A stretch of 64,000 nt of DNA from Bog-105 sp965277435. GTDB lineage: Bacteria; Acidobacteriota; Terriglobia; Bryobacterales; Bryobacteraceae. The stretch spans positions 4,340,001 through 4,404,000 of the forward strand of contig OZ255821.1 in NCBI GenBank assembly GCA_965277435.1, read 5' to 3'. A program made the position numbers and the translations under genes. This document shows positions 17,369 to 26,884 of this stretch, one piece after another. The stretch's first letter is position 1. Each line of letters begins with the position of its first letter. The notes below the pieces were generated by a model. That model searched no databases. It was given only the letters and a program-made list of their open reading frames with translations, and had not been told where the DNA came from.

Positions 17369-19483
17369 ATGTCAAGTATAACGAAAAAAATACAGACCGT
17401 TGCCTCTCGGAATGTATTCAGCGGTCCTGTTCTAATTCGACTGCTACCTGTCCAATCGACCACAAAGACAACTTGTTCTGACTTAAATAGAACGCCGTTT
17501 CACACTGGAGCCAGCGTACCGCTCCGGCGTTTTCTGACCTGCGTTGGTTTTTCCGGGTTGGTAGCGCTCCTAAGTGCTGGGGCCGCGTTTGCTAGAACGT
17601 CCGCCGAGACCTCTGCGGAACTAGCCTCAACCCCGCAGACAGGTGCCCAAACGGGTCCCAGTTTTTATGTTTCGGCGCGGAGTGGTAACGATTCGTGGTC
17701 GGGACGTTTGTCCGCGCCCAACTCATCGCAGACCGATGGTCCCTTTCAAACTCTGGCCCGCGCGCAAGCCGAGATGCAGGCCTCATCCCAGTACAAAACG
17801 GCAATTCTGCGCGCCGGCACGTACTCCATTGCTTCCGGCTTGCCATTTAATTGGGCCGATAGCGGGGAAGCTTGGACCGCTTATCCCGGCGAAACCGCGA
17901 TCCTCGATGGCGGCAGGACGGGTGGCGTCAGTATATCGGGCGTTGACAATTTCAGTTTTCAGGGGCTTGTGTTTCAAAACATGGGACCCGGCGGGATGGT
18001 CTTCAATGGAGCGAAAAGCATCACTCTTCGCTGGAACAGTTTTTACAATTGCAACCAGAACTGTATCTTTGGAAGTTCCGTCAGCAACTCAATCATCGAT
18101 AGCAACACCATAAACGGTCAGAGCCCCGGGAATGTCGCCGGCAGCACCGGAAGCGCCTATCAGGCCATTCAGCTCACTTACGGCAGCAGCAATAACCAAA
18201 TTACCCATAACCTGGTCGAGAATTGCCAGGGAGGAGGCATCGGTTTCGACGATGGGCCAACCGATCCCCCGAACAGCAATAACATCGTGGATCGCAACAT
18301 TCTGCAAAACGTCGACACGAACGTAGTGGATATGGGTGCGCTCTACCTGTATGATCAATCCCACTCAGGCGTTGGCAATCAATTCACCAATAACGTGATC
18401 AATGGCAACGGAGGCGCCGGGTATCGGACCAATTGGACCAAGGCCATCTATCTCGATGACGGGGCGAGTAATGTGCTGGTCAGCGGAAATATTTGCCGGT
18501 CTTGCGGAGAATACGGCTGGCAGATTCACGCAGGTGATCACAATACGATTGTGAACAACATCTTTGATCTGTCTTCCCCGGGGACATTATTTGGTATCTA
18601 TCAAGTCGATTCGAGCTGGACAGACACTGGCATGAATGGGAACGTTTTCCAAAGAAATATTATTCTGTTCTCAGGAGTGGTCCCATCTTCGCTCTATCAG
18701 GTATATATCAATTCAGGTGACGCGCTGCCCGCCGACAGAAGCAATTTGTATTACTCCACTGCCGGCTCAAAAATACCGAACGGCTCGTTTATCGTTGATG
18801 CAAATCCGGTGTACGCAAATCCGGAATTCACCCAGCCCTCGGCCATGAACTACTCCATGCCGTCGTACTCCCCTGCCTATATGTCGATCGGGTTCCAACC
18901 GTTGGTAACCAACCAGGGGCCAGTGAGCGGCGGACCGGTCAGCGGCAGCAGCAGCGGATTATTGACGGGCTCCGGCAATAGCTCGAACAGCACCGTGGAC
19001 CTGACGACGGAAGGTCCGACCGATTGGGCGCATTGGGGCACGACGTCGCTAACCCGAAAGAACGGCGTTACGCCGCAGATCGGCGGTTGGTCGATAGTCG
19101 GTTCAGGTCCCGCGATGTACTACACCAATGATCCCAGAGCGGTAAGCTTTACGGATGGCACCGAACCCACCACGGGAGAGGTTTACGACGGCATCTTCGT
19201 CAACGGGCAAAGTGGCTTCTCGTTCACCGTTCCGGCCGGGACGAGCGCGCACACCCTGACGGTGCATGTTGGCGGCTACCTCAGTGGGGGGACGCTGACG
19301 GCTCATCTATCGGATAGTTCGGCCGCGGACTTCGTCGACAACACGCCTGCTGTTAACGGCCAGTACGATCGCAATTACACGCTGACCTATCACGCAGCTT
19401 CCGCCGGAAAAACCATGACCGTCAAATGGGTGCGAAATTCCGGGATCGGCAATGTCACTCTGAACGGCGCTGCTTTGAAATAG
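17369..19483 (+). CDS. secreted right-handed beta-helix protein with C-terminal DWxHWG module, copy 2
   Basis: 704 residues from the ATG at 17369; a GTG at 17360 is also in frame. The N-terminus is unusually long: about 60 polar residues come before the hydrophobic signal segment (RRFLTCVGFSGLVALLSAGA, then AFA). After that the layout equals copy 1: FYVSARSGNDSWSG, the Asn-rich beta-helix, a short Ser/Gly linker, and the terminal module (TEGPTDWAHWG ... LTAHLSDSSAADFVD). The beta-helix is much closer to copy 3 than to copy 1, so the duplication giving copies 2 and 3 is the more recent. Enzymatic function cannot be assigned. A strong hairpin at 19541-19574 follows and probably ends its transcript. 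Confidence 0.85.
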   Translation: MSSITKKIQTVASRNVFSGPVLIRLLPVQSTTKTTCSDLNRTPFHTGASVPLRRFLTCVGFSGLVALLSAGAAFARTSAETSAELASTPQTGAQTGPSFYVSARSGNDSWSGRLSAPNSSQTDGPFQTLARAQAEMQASSQYKTAILRAGTYSIASGLPFNWADSGEAWTAYPGETAILDGGRTGGVSISGVDNFSFQGLVFQNMGPGGMVFNGAKSITLRWNSFYNCNQNCIFGSSVSNSIIDSNTINGQSPGNVAGSTGSAYQAIQLTYGSSNNQITHNLVENCQGGGIGFDDGPTDPPNSNNIVDRNILQNVDTNVVDMGALYLYDQSHSGVGNQFTNNVINGNGGAGYRTNWTKAIYLDDGASNVLVSGNICRSCGEYGWQIHAGDHNTIVNNIFDLSSPGTLFGIYQVDSSWTDTGMNGNVFQRNIILFSGVVPSSLYQVYINSGDALPADRSNLYYSTAGSKIPNGSFIVDANPVYANPEFTQPSAMNYSMPSYSPAYMSIGFQPLVTNQGPVSGGPVSGSSSGLLTGSGNSSNSTVDLTTEGPTDWAHWGTTSLTRKNGVTPQIGGWSIVGSGPAMYYTNDPRAVSFTDGTEPTTGEVYDGIFVNGQSGFSFTVPAGTSAHTLTVHVGGYLSGGTLTAHLSDSSAADFVDNTPAVNGQYDRNYTLTYHAASAGKTMTVKWVRNSGIGNVTLNGAALK

Positions 19484-19918
19484 CTGATTTCGGCGACGCC
19501 GTATATTAATGCCTGAAGCCGCGCGAACTTAACGCACGGGTAAGCGTCCGGTGAGAGTCATCACCGGGCGCTTATTACGATAACAAGCTATTGTGGTATG
19601 AGTTTTAAAGGAATCCTCGTGTTACGGCATAATCTGACGGTCCCAAAACCGCTGAATCGGTCGAACGGCTCCCCTGTTACAACACGGTGCGGGCGACATA
19701 ACGCAATCGGGTGGCTGACAGCCATCGATTTGTCGGCATCGTTAAGGGAAAAATTCGCATTGCTCGTTCAACTGTGCAGACGCCCGCCGAGAGCTAGCTT
19801 TGATGAGTTCACCTAGGCAAAGATCGGAGCAAGGAGTTCCCGCTTCCGCGCTGGCGGACGCTAGGCACCGACAACAATCCAGTCACTGTCAGTCTGATGG
19901 GTCCCACTACTCACGGGC
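19484..19918. other. intergenic region between beta-helix copies 2 and 3
   Basis: 435 bases. Apart from the hairpin at 19541-19574 I see no gene, repeat or clear promoter. Small open frames here have no protein-like features. Confidence 0.4.
19541..19574 (+). terminator. strong hairpin, likely terminator of beta-helix copy 2
   Basis: TAAGCGTCCGGTGA (19541-19554) pairs with TCACCGGGCGCTTA (19561-19574) over 14 bp with a single G-U pair and a 6-base loop, 58 bases after the stop codon. Only a short T-rich stretch follows. Confidence 0.7.
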
Positions 19919-21421
19919 ATGAGCTCGTCCACTCTGAGCAGTACGGCAGGTTTGCTTCTCAGTGCACTACTGGTGGCCACCGGCCCGATAGCACGGATGA
20001 TTCCTGGGATACCGGAAATGAATTCGTCATATCCTTTAGCCGTTCGGGCTGGCGACGGAGTAGGGAAGCAATCGTCTCGAAGCCCTTCTGTAGGAATTTC
20101 GGTGGCAGCGTTTTATGTTTCCGGTCGAAGTGGTAACGATTCCTGGTCGGGACATTTGTCTGCGCCCAACTCGTCACACACCGATGGTCCCTTTCAAACT
20201 CTGGCCCGAGCGCAAGCCGAAATGCGGGTCTCCCCCCGGTACAAAACGGCGTTTCTGCGCACAGGCACGTACTCAATCGCTTCCGGCTTGCCGTTTAGCT
20301 GGGCCGATAGCGGCGAAGCCTGGAGCAGTTATCCCGGAGAAACCGCGATTTTGGATGGCGGAAAGACGGGCGGCATCCGTATAACCGGCGTTGAGAATTT
20401 TCGCTTCCAGGGGCTTGTCTTTCAAAACATGGCGCCCGGCGGGATGATTTTCAATGGGGCGAAGAGCATCACTCTTCGCTGGAACAGTTTCTACAATTGC
20501 AACCAGAACTGTATCTTTGGAAGCGGCGTCAACAACTCGATCATCGATAGCAACACCATAAACGGTCAGAGCCCCGGTAATGTCGCTGGCGGAACTGGCA
20601 GCGCCTATCAAGCCATTCAGCTCACATACGGCAGCAGCAATAACCAAATTACCCATAACTTGGTCAAGAACTGCCAAGGAGGAGGCATCGGTTTCGACGA
20701 TGGCCCAACCGATCCACCGAACAGCAATAACATCGTGGATCGCAATATTCTGCAAAACGTCGACACGAACGTGGTGGACATGGGTGCGCTCTACCTGTAT
20801 GACCAATCCCACTCAGGAGTCGGCAATCAATTCATCAATAACGTGATTGATGGCAACGGAGGCGCTGGGTATAGGACCAATTGGACCAAGGCCATCTATC
20901 TAGATGACGGGGCGAGTAACGTGCTGGTCAGCGGAAATATCTGCCGGTCTTGCGGAGAATTCGCCTGGCAAATTCACGCCGGCGATCACAATGCGATTGT
21001 GAACAACATTTTTGATCTCTCATCAGCAGGAACATTACTCGGTATCTATCAAATCGACCCGAACTGGACAGATACTGGCATGAATGGGAATGTCTTCCAA
21101 AGAAATATCATCCTGTTTTCCGGAGCTGCTCCATCCTCACTTTATCAAGTAAATATTAACTCAGTCGACGCGCTACCTGCTGCCACAAGCAATTTGTATT
21201 ACTCAACGACTGGCTCGCACATTCCGAACGGCTCGATCATCGTCGATACGAATCCTGTTTATGCAAATCCGAAATCCGCTCGACCGGCAGTTGCAAATGA
21301 CGCGGAACCATGGTGCTCCGTGGCACGCACCTCGTTCGGGTTTCGACCGCTCCCAACCGATCAGGGACCGCTCCCGTTCCGCCCGCTTCAGCGCCAGGAA
21401 GAGCTCAAGAGAAGACGCTAA
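19919..21421 (+). CDS. secreted beta-helix protein, copy 3, lacking the C-terminal module
   Basis: 500 residues. The N-terminal signal-like segment is STAGLLLSALLVATGPIA. FYVSGRSGNDSWSG and the Asn-rich beta-helix are nearly the same as in copy 2, up to FRPLPTDQGP, the equivalent of FQPLVTNQGP before the linker. There the similarity stops: the protein ends after about 15 further residues in a basic tail (QRQEELKRRR) and overlaps the end of the convergent methyltransferase gene by four bases. No remnant of the DWxHWG module is found in the next bases in any frame, so it was deleted rather than shifted. Whether this form is still functional is unknown. Confidence 0.8.
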   Translation: MSSSTLSSTAGLLLSALLVATGPIARMIPGIPEMNSSYPLAVRAGDGVGKQSSRSPSVGISVAAFYVSGRSGNDSWSGHLSAPNSSHTDGPFQTLARAQAEMRVSPRYKTAFLRTGTYSIASGLPFSWADSGEAWSSYPGETAILDGGKTGGIRITGVENFRFQGLVFQNMAPGGMIFNGAKSITLRWNSFYNCNQNCIFGSGVNNSIIDSNTINGQSPGNVAGGTGSAYQAIQLTYGSSNNQITHNLVKNCQGGGIGFDDGPTDPPNSNNIVDRNILQNVDTNVVDMGALYLYDQSHSGVGNQFINNVIDGNGGAGYRTNWTKAIYLDDGASNVLVSGNICRSCGEFAWQIHAGDHNAIVNNIFDLSSAGTLLGIYQIDPNWTDTGMNGNVFQRNIILFSGAAPSSLYQVNINSVDALPAATSNLYYSTTGSHIPNGSIIVDTNPVYANPKSARPAVANDAEPWCSVARTSFGFRPLPTDQGPLPFRPLQRQEELKRRR

Positions 21422-22314
21422 GCGTCCGGGGAAACGGCATGCTGGCTGTCAGCCGTATAGGGGTTCTTGGGTATCTTGATAACCCGGAAGCGAGCGGTGC
21501 TCAAAGTCTTACGAGCCGAGTCTATATTTAGCCCTGTAGCGACAAAGATGACACCCAACCCCGGACTCATCAAGCGGCAGGACGATAGCAGGTCTTGTAC
21601 GCCAATCCCTAACTTCAGAGCCAACTGGGCCAGCACCGAGTCTCGATTCAAAGCGGCTACTCGCGGCAAATAGAAGTTGTTGAAAGTCCTGATGGCAAAC
21701 CAGTGCAGTCCCACCGCCGCCAGCATCCGAAAAATATCTCGCTCCGAAATACGATAGATAAAGTTCCCCGCGTCCTCGAACTGGTCATACTCGGGTCTTC
21801 TCCCGCGCAGCAACATCTTTGCCAGCGTTCGAACCGCATCGAGCGGTCGGGTCATTGAGCCTTCCATGGGCTCGATCAGGAAAAAACCGAAGCGCGCCAC
21901 TCGCAGGAACTCATAAAAGGCCAGTGGCGCCCGTCGTACATGATGATACGCTTGGCGGCACACGACAAAGTCAAAAGAGTTATCTGGTAGATCAAGTCGT
22001 TCCGCATTGAGGGCCCGCACTTCAATTCCGTCGAGATGACCCAGGTCGGCAGCCTTTTTTAATCTTACGTCGGAGAGAGAGGAAGCCGTTACGGTTTGGG
22101 CGCCATATTGCCGCAGCATCCACCCGTCTATGCCATTATCACCAATAGTCAGCCAGGAAGCGGCTGGGTATCCGGCAGTGAACGGAGACAAAAATTGCAG
22201 CATTCTCTCGTGTAACAAAGCGTCTACGTTGCCCCTGCGAGTGAAGAGGTCATGGATACTATCGACTCCTGATTCGGCCAATGTGATTTCGTCATCGTAA
22301 TTTGTAAATTTCAT
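21418..22314 (-). CDS. class I SAM-dependent methyltransferase
   Basis: 298 residues. The Rossmann motif I is WLTIGDNGIDGWML, followed by the acidic end of strand 2 region (SLSDVRLK), ALNAERLDLPDNSFDFVVCRQAYHHV (motifs II/III of the Methyltransf_11 type) and FFLIEPMEGS. The middle is conserved, while the C-terminal ~110 residues are specific and probably bind the acceptor. It is the last gene of the minus-strand run that contains the EPS genes and sits between GT-C paralogue B and beta-helix copy 3. Methylation of a sugar or lipid-linked glycan is plausible from position, not proven. Confidence 0.75.
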   Translation of the reverse strand: MKFTNYDDEITLAESGVDSIHDLFTRRGNVDALLHERMLQFLSPFTAGYPAASWLTIGDNGIDGWMLRQYGAQTVTASSLSDVRLKKAADLGHLDGIEVRALNAERLDLPDNSFDFVVCRQAYHHVRRAPLAFYEFLRVARFGFFLIEPMEGSMTRPLDAVRTLAKMLLRGRRPEYDQFEDAGNFIYRISERDIFRMLAAVGLHWFAIRTFNNFYLPRVAALNRDSVLAQLALKLGIGVQDLLSSCRLMSPGLGVIFVATGLNIDSARKTLSTARFRVIKIPKNPYTADSQHAVSPDA

Positions 22315-22549
22315 GATTTGCCTTTTGCCCAGTCAGAAAAGGTGACTCCTCCATTAGAACCAAATCATAAGGCCATCTTTGATTAGTTGCAAGGGGGTGC
22401 TCACAATCCGTCATCCTAACAACTAAACTTCGATCCGGGAAAAGTCCTCCGGGAAAGTCATAGCTTTCCGAATCAAAGTTCGGAGCGGCAGAACCGATTG
22501 GTCGCTCAAGTTTTCTGATTGTCGCGAGCTTCTGTATCTTACAAAGTGG

Positions 22550-24052
22550 TCAAGATCTGCGGAGAACATTGAGGCGGCAGCTAAAGTTGGTGGAAAAAGG
22601 GAGGAGTTTCTGTGGGCTCGATCGACTGTCGCGGACTAGCTGTCGGATGGTCGTCCAGTGGCCGCCGAGGTTTCGGACTACTTCTGCCTGCTGGGCGGGT
22701 GCCACCAAGATAACAGTGATGGCCTTCTTTTCGGCGGCATTCATGACGTCCAGATAGCCGGGTCCATAGACGCGGGAGGCGCGCGGCCGGGCGGCAAAGT
22801 ACGCGGCCGGTTCGCAGTACGCGACATCGTTTGTGCCGACGTTTGCCGCGACAAACTGGTCCACCACCGCGTAGTTCCTCACCTGCCAATCGGTCACGAT
22901 ACCGAGAAGCGCTTTGGGCAGCCCAAATGCGATGGCGGCAGCGCAGCAGAGCACCGCGAAAGTCTTCCAACCCGCGGAGCGGTGAATCTTCGACTCCAGT
23001 GTCCGGCAGACGCACACGGCGGCTGGAATGTATACCATCCAGGCGGAACTGAAAGCAAAGAACCTGACGAGGAAGAAGAAGAGCGGTATCGTCGTGCAGA
23101 TCAGCAGTCCAGCCAGAATAGACCGTCGAGCCTCTGTCCGGGTTTCGCGTCTCACAATCGCCAGACTCACGAGCAAAAACAGCAGCAGCGCGACCAGGCT
23201 GGCATCGTACTGGAAGTAGGCGGAAAGGTGATGGAGCTTTTCACCGATTGGCTGACCGGCCTGCTGTTTGAGATTGATACGAAAGGCGTTTAAAGCACCG
23301 CTATGCAAAGCGTAAAGCAGAAGCAGAGCCGCACCGCCCGCCACGTGGCCGAGATACAGAAACCGAACCCGCCAGAGCAGCGCGAAGCGCCGGGAATACG
23401 CGTAGCTCAAGATCAAAACCAAAGCGACGGCATACTGCGGGAGTTGCAGATTCGTCAAGACCATGCAGACGCCCAGCACAAACAGGCAGATGTTGCGAAG
23501 CAGCGGTTTGGGTAGCGTATAGGCCAGGAGAGCGAGTGAGCATTCGAGCAAACCCAAGCTCTCGTAGCGGATGTTCGCATAACACATGTAACCGCCGTAT
23601 CCGGTCAGCACCAGCACCAGCAGCAGCAAGCGAGTATTCGGCCGCGCAAGAAAACGGGCGCGGCGCACGCCCATCCACAGAAAAAACACCGCCAGCGCCA
23701 TTGTGCCGGAAGTCACCGATCGGGCGACCCGTTGCGAAAAGTGAAAAGTTCGAAAGGCCGTATATAGAAGTGCCGGGTAAACAGGAGCATTGCCGCACCA
23801 GAACGTGCTGTCCGTCTGGTTTGACCATTCTGTGGAAACGAATCCGATCTTGTAGTACAGATTGGCGGCGGGATCGACGAATTGCACCTCGTCGCCCCAA
23901 GGGATGTACCTTCCCTGAATGCCAATACAAAGGACCAGGAAGAGAGCCAGCACCAAGCCCACGGTGAAAAACTCACGCTTATCGGGAAAAGGGAGGTCGG
24001 CGGACGAGTCTCGCCTCGCCCCTGCAGATTTTAGGGAATCAGTGGGCGGCAC
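22550..24052 (-). CDS. GT-C-like polytopic membrane glycosyltransferase, paralogue B
   Basis: 500 residues from a GTG at 24052. It is homologous along its full length to the protein at 12943-14442, with the same RYIPWGDEVQFVDPAAN loop (D54, E55), the NIRYES(L)GLLECSLALLAY region and the same C-terminal end SCRLNVLRRS. About ten membrane segments. It starts 40 bases after the HAD-UbiA gene on the same strand, so the two are probably co-transcribed. This pairing makes a polyprenyl-phosphate-sugar donor likely for the GT-C reaction, as in mycobacterial arabinan synthesis. Acceptor and sugar are unknown. Duplication direction between A and B cannot be decided from the sequence. Confidence 0.8.
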   Translation of the reverse strand: MPPTDSLKSAGARRDSSADLPFPDKREFFTVGLVLALFLVLCIGIQGRYIPWGDEVQFVDPAANLYYKIGFVSTEWSNQTDSTFWCGNAPVYPALLYTAFRTFHFSQRVARSVTSGTMALAVFFLWMGVRRARFLARPNTRLLLLVLVLTGYGGYMCYANIRYESLGLLECSLALLAYTLPKPLLRNICLFVLGVCMVLTNLQLPQYAVALVLILSYAYSRRFALLWRVRFLYLGHVAGGAALLLLYALHSGALNAFRINLKQQAGQPIGEKLHHLSAYFQYDASLVALLLFLLVSLAIVRRETRTEARRSILAGLLICTTIPLFFFLVRFFAFSSAWMVYIPAAVCVCRTLESKIHRSAGWKTFAVLCCAAAIAFGLPKALLGIVTDWQVRNYAVVDQFVAANVGTNDVAYCEPAAYFAARPRASRVYGPGYLDVMNAAEKKAITVILVAPAQQAEVVRNLGGHWTTIRQLVRDSRSSPQKLLPFSTNFSCRLNVLRRS

Positions 24053-24092
24053 TTATGGTCAGCACTCCGGGGTCCATGGTCCAAGCTGGGAG

Positions 24093-25553
24093 TCATTTGA
24101 TGAATCCCAGCCGCAGTCCCGATATCGCGAGCAGTCCTAAACCGAGACAAATAGCCGCCAGCACGAGTGTCGAGCGGTCGGTTAGGGCGTAAACGACCGG
24201 ATCCTCGTTCAGTTCGCCGCGGTAAGCAAGCAGCCACAAGCGAGTAATCCAGAAAAGAAAGAGAGGCACTAAAAACCAGAGCCATGCGGGCTCCGCATAG
24301 AGACGGGTCACTTGATCGCTGCCCACATAAAGCGCCAACACCAGAGACGAAACGAAGCCGCTCGCGACTCCGAAGTGATTCATCTGCAGTAGGTCCGATC
24401 TTCGGTATGCCCGTCCACCCACGTTCGACTTCCAGCTTCGATTCAGCGCGCGCAACTCCGCCGTTCGTTTGCTGAAAGCCAGACTCAAGAACAGAAAAAC
24501 GGAAAACGACAGCAGCCAACCGGAGAGCACGATGCCGGTGACAATCCCGCCGGCGATAATCCGGAGCGTATACAGGCCAGACAAAGCAAAAACATCAACC
24601 AAAAGCTTTTTCTTCAACCAGAACGAATACGAGAGAGAGATGGCGACGTACACCGTCAGCATCAGTAGTGCGGGAGCTCCGCTGAGGGCGGCGAGAGCAT
24701 ACCCGACAGTTGCCAGAATCGCAGCGAGAGCGATTCCCTCGGGAATTGTTACATCTCCGCTGGCCAGTGCGCGGAACCGTTTCCGTGGATGCTGGCGGTC
24801 GGCGGCGAGATCGTGCAAATCGTTCACGATGTAGGTGGCGGAAGCCACCAGGCTCAAGCTCAGAAACATCTCCAACGCAGGAATCAGCGCGGCCCGGTCC
24901 AGAATTCTATGAGAGGTCAGCACCGGCAAAAAAACCAGCAGATTCTTGCTCCATTGGTGAATTCTCGCGAGTTTGCTCCAACTGCGCCAGGAGCGCGGTT
25001 CGCGGTGGAACTCGGCACTGACTTTGCCGGATTTCTTGAGTTCCGCCAACACCGAATCCGGCGCACAAACGGGAACCGCGCGCAGACACTGGTCCCATAT
25101 GACCATGTCGGAGCTCGAGTTTCCTGCGTATTCAAATGCGCCCCCCTCGCTTGCCTGAATGCGGACTAATTTTTCCAATCCTTTCAGATTCGAGACGCCA
25201 TCGCTCGCAATCAAGTCGTCGAATATCCCTAGATGATTGGCAATATCTCGCGCGATAATTTCGTCCGAGGCCGTAGCCAGGATTAAGCGACGTCCGATTT
25301 CGCGCTGCGATTCCAACCATGTCAGAAACGCTTTGTTATAAGGCAGTGTTTCCGGACGAATCGCCACCCGCAAAGCAAGATGCCGTTTTAGTGCGGCACG
25401 CCCTCGAACCGCCAACCGGAGCAGGGAGAAGATGACCCAGGGCGCCGCGAAAATTTCCACTAGGGCGGTCTCCCAAAGGACATCGGTTCTCAGCAACGTT
25501 CCGTCCAGATCGACGTATAACGGGAGACTGGTGGTTGGTGATTCTACTGTCAT
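24093..25553 (-). CDS. HAD-UbiA fusion, decaprenyl-phosphate phosphoribosyltransferase (DPPR synthase)-like
   Basis: 486 residues from the ATG at 25553, with AAGG upstream; the longer frame to 25646 overlaps the preceding GT4 gene. Residues 12-20 (YVDLDGTLL; D15, D17) open a HAD phosphatase domain. The second half is a UbiA prenyltransferase with about nine membrane spans. It has NDLHDLAADRQHPRKR (N244, D245, D248, D252), the Mg-pyrophosphate motif in the form typical of DPPR synthases, and DVFALSGLYTLRIIAGG as second motif. It should join phosphoribosyl pyrophosphate to polyprenyl phosphate, and the HAD half would remove the 5-phosphate. The partner epimerases DprE1/E2 are absent from this window, so the final donor could be polyprenyl-phosphate ribose. 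Confidence 0.8.
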   Translation of the reverse strand: MTVESPTTSLPLYVDLDGTLLRTDVLWETALVEIFAAPWVIFSLLRLAVRGRAALKRHLALRVAIRPETLPYNKAFLTWLESQREIGRRLILATASDEIIARDIANHLGIFDDLIASDGVSNLKGLEKLVRIQASEGGAFEYAGNSSSDMVIWDQCLRAVPVCAPDSVLAELKKSGKVSAEFHREPRSWRSWSKLARIHQWSKNLLVFLPVLTSHRILDRAALIPALEMFLSLSLVASATYIVNDLHDLAADRQHPRKRFRALASGDVTIPEGIALAAILATVGYALAALSGAPALLMLTVYVAISLSYSFWLKKKLLVDVFALSGLYTLRIIAGGIVTGIVLSGWLLSFSVFLFLSLAFSKRTAELRALNRSWKSNVGGRAYRRSDLLQMNHFGVASGFVSSLVLALYVGSDQVTRLYAEPAWLWFLVPLFLFWITRLWLLAYRGELNEDPVVYALTDRSTLVLAAICLGLGLLAISGLRLGFIK

Positions 25554-25635
25554 TCCAGATACCTTGTTACGGGCAAAACGGGTAGACTTTCCGGTCACGT
25601 TTTCGAGGCGCGAACGCTCATGACGCGGCCGGTCG

Positions 25636-26811
25636 TCACCCAGCACTGTTTTCAGGCAAAGTCGCAGTGCGCACGGGACGCCTCAGCGGTCGCGCGCCCG
25701 CGTAGAGATCGTCGTACGCTTTGGCGCCGATCTCCACACCAAATTCTTTCCGAGCAGACGAGGCGTTTCGCGCCGAACCGGAAGGAAAGCGCGCATGGGC
25801 GTCTTCAATCGCATCCGCTAGGGCGCCTGCTTCCGGCGGGACCCACAGGCCATCCGGCAGGGCTGCTTTCAGGTCTCGCAGCCCGGGTACGTCGCTCAGA
25901 ACAAGCGGAAGCCCGCACGCCGCCGCTTCGATTGCTGCGTTGCCCAAGCCTTCTCTCGTGGAGGGCATCACGAACAGGTCAGCCGCCCATAATACCGAGC
26001 GCGGGTTGTCCACCAGTCCCAGGAAAACGCAACGTTCTGTGACGCCGAGTTCGGCGGCCAGCAAGCGTTCGCTCCTGGCTTCATCCTCGTCTCCCGCGTG
26101 AAGATAGAACCAATCCGCTTTCTTTGCAAGGAGTAGCTTCAGAGCGCAAAAGAGAATGCGGTGATTCTTCCAGGCGTTGCAGTTGCCCAAAGTCGCGATG
26201 ACTAGACTCCCGTCTTCGATTCCGTACGACTGCCGCGCGGCGACTCTCTCCTCTCGGGAAGGCGGCCGAAAGACGCTGGCGTCATACCAGTTGGAGATGA
26301 CAATCGTCGGATTCCAAAGGTGCTGCTGTTCGTTCTCGGCGACTGAGGCCCCGACTGACACCGCCGTCGCACCCAGCCATCGCAGACCCTGCCGCATCGC
26401 AATTCGAACCAGCCGTAACAGTCCCGTAAAGGGAAACACGTTGTGTATTGTGTGAACAATGGTGTTCACCCCAGCCAATCGTGCGACCATTCCGTAGAAC
26501 ACGTTCGCCTGCTCCGTATGGATATGAACCGCATCGAACCGGCCACGGCGAATCAGGGAAAATACTTGGTAGAAAAACTGGATCTTCTTGCGGAACGGAA
26601 TGTGAAATACTTCAAAACCAGCAGCCCTGAGAGGACTCGCATACGACCCCTCGACTGAGCCTGTGGCGAGGATCGAGTGGGAGCGGCCGCCCGCGAACCA
26701 GAGTGGTGCAGCGACTCGCAACATGACCTCCGCCCCCGATGGGCGCAGTTCCATGAGAATGTGTAACACTCGCAATTGACTTGCCCTGTGTGGACCGTTT
26801 GATGATTCCAT
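25636..26811 (-). CDS. GT4-family glycosyltransferase (GT-B fold)
   Basis: About 391 residues from the ATG at 26811. The N-terminal domain starts with LRVLHILMELRPSGAEVML, the usual GT4 opening with the glycine-rich donor-side loop. The C-terminal domain has the EX7E-type element PSTREGLGNAAIEAAACGLP, which contacts the nucleotide sugar. No signal or membrane segment; it acts on the cytoplasmic face. It lies between another GT4 gene and the HAD-UbiA gene, all on the minus strand. Which sugar it adds to the EPS repeat unit cannot be told. Confidence 0.85.
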   Translation of the reverse strand: MESSNGPHRASQLRVLHILMELRPSGAEVMLRVAAPLWFAGGRSHSILATGSVEGSYASPLRAAGFEVFHIPFRKKIQFFYQVFSLIRRGRFDAVHIHTEQANVFYGMVARLAGVNTIVHTIHNVFPFTGLLRLVRIAMRQGLRWLGATAVSVGASVAENEQQHLWNPTIVISNWYDASVFRPPSREERVAARQSYGIEDGSLVIATLGNCNAWKNHRILFCALKLLLAKKADWFYLHAGDEDEARSERLLAAELGVTERCVFLGLVDNPRSVLWAADLFVMPSTREGLGNAAIEAAACGLPLVLSDVPGLRDLKAALPDGLWVPPEAGALADAIEDAHARFPSGSARNASSARKEFGVEIGAKAYDDLYAGARPLRRPVRTATLPENSAG

Positions 26812-26884
26812 GCTCAATACGTTTTCTTTCTAGACTGGTTTCGGCAAGAACTCCCGTTCCGTTCTATTCGCCCAAAACTGGGAA

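Noticed and set aside
17178..17375. Minus-strand frame of 65 codons between beta-helix copies 1 and 2
   Set aside because: The ending looks somewhat protein-like, but there is no ribosome site, no neighbour logic and no known family, so support is too weak.
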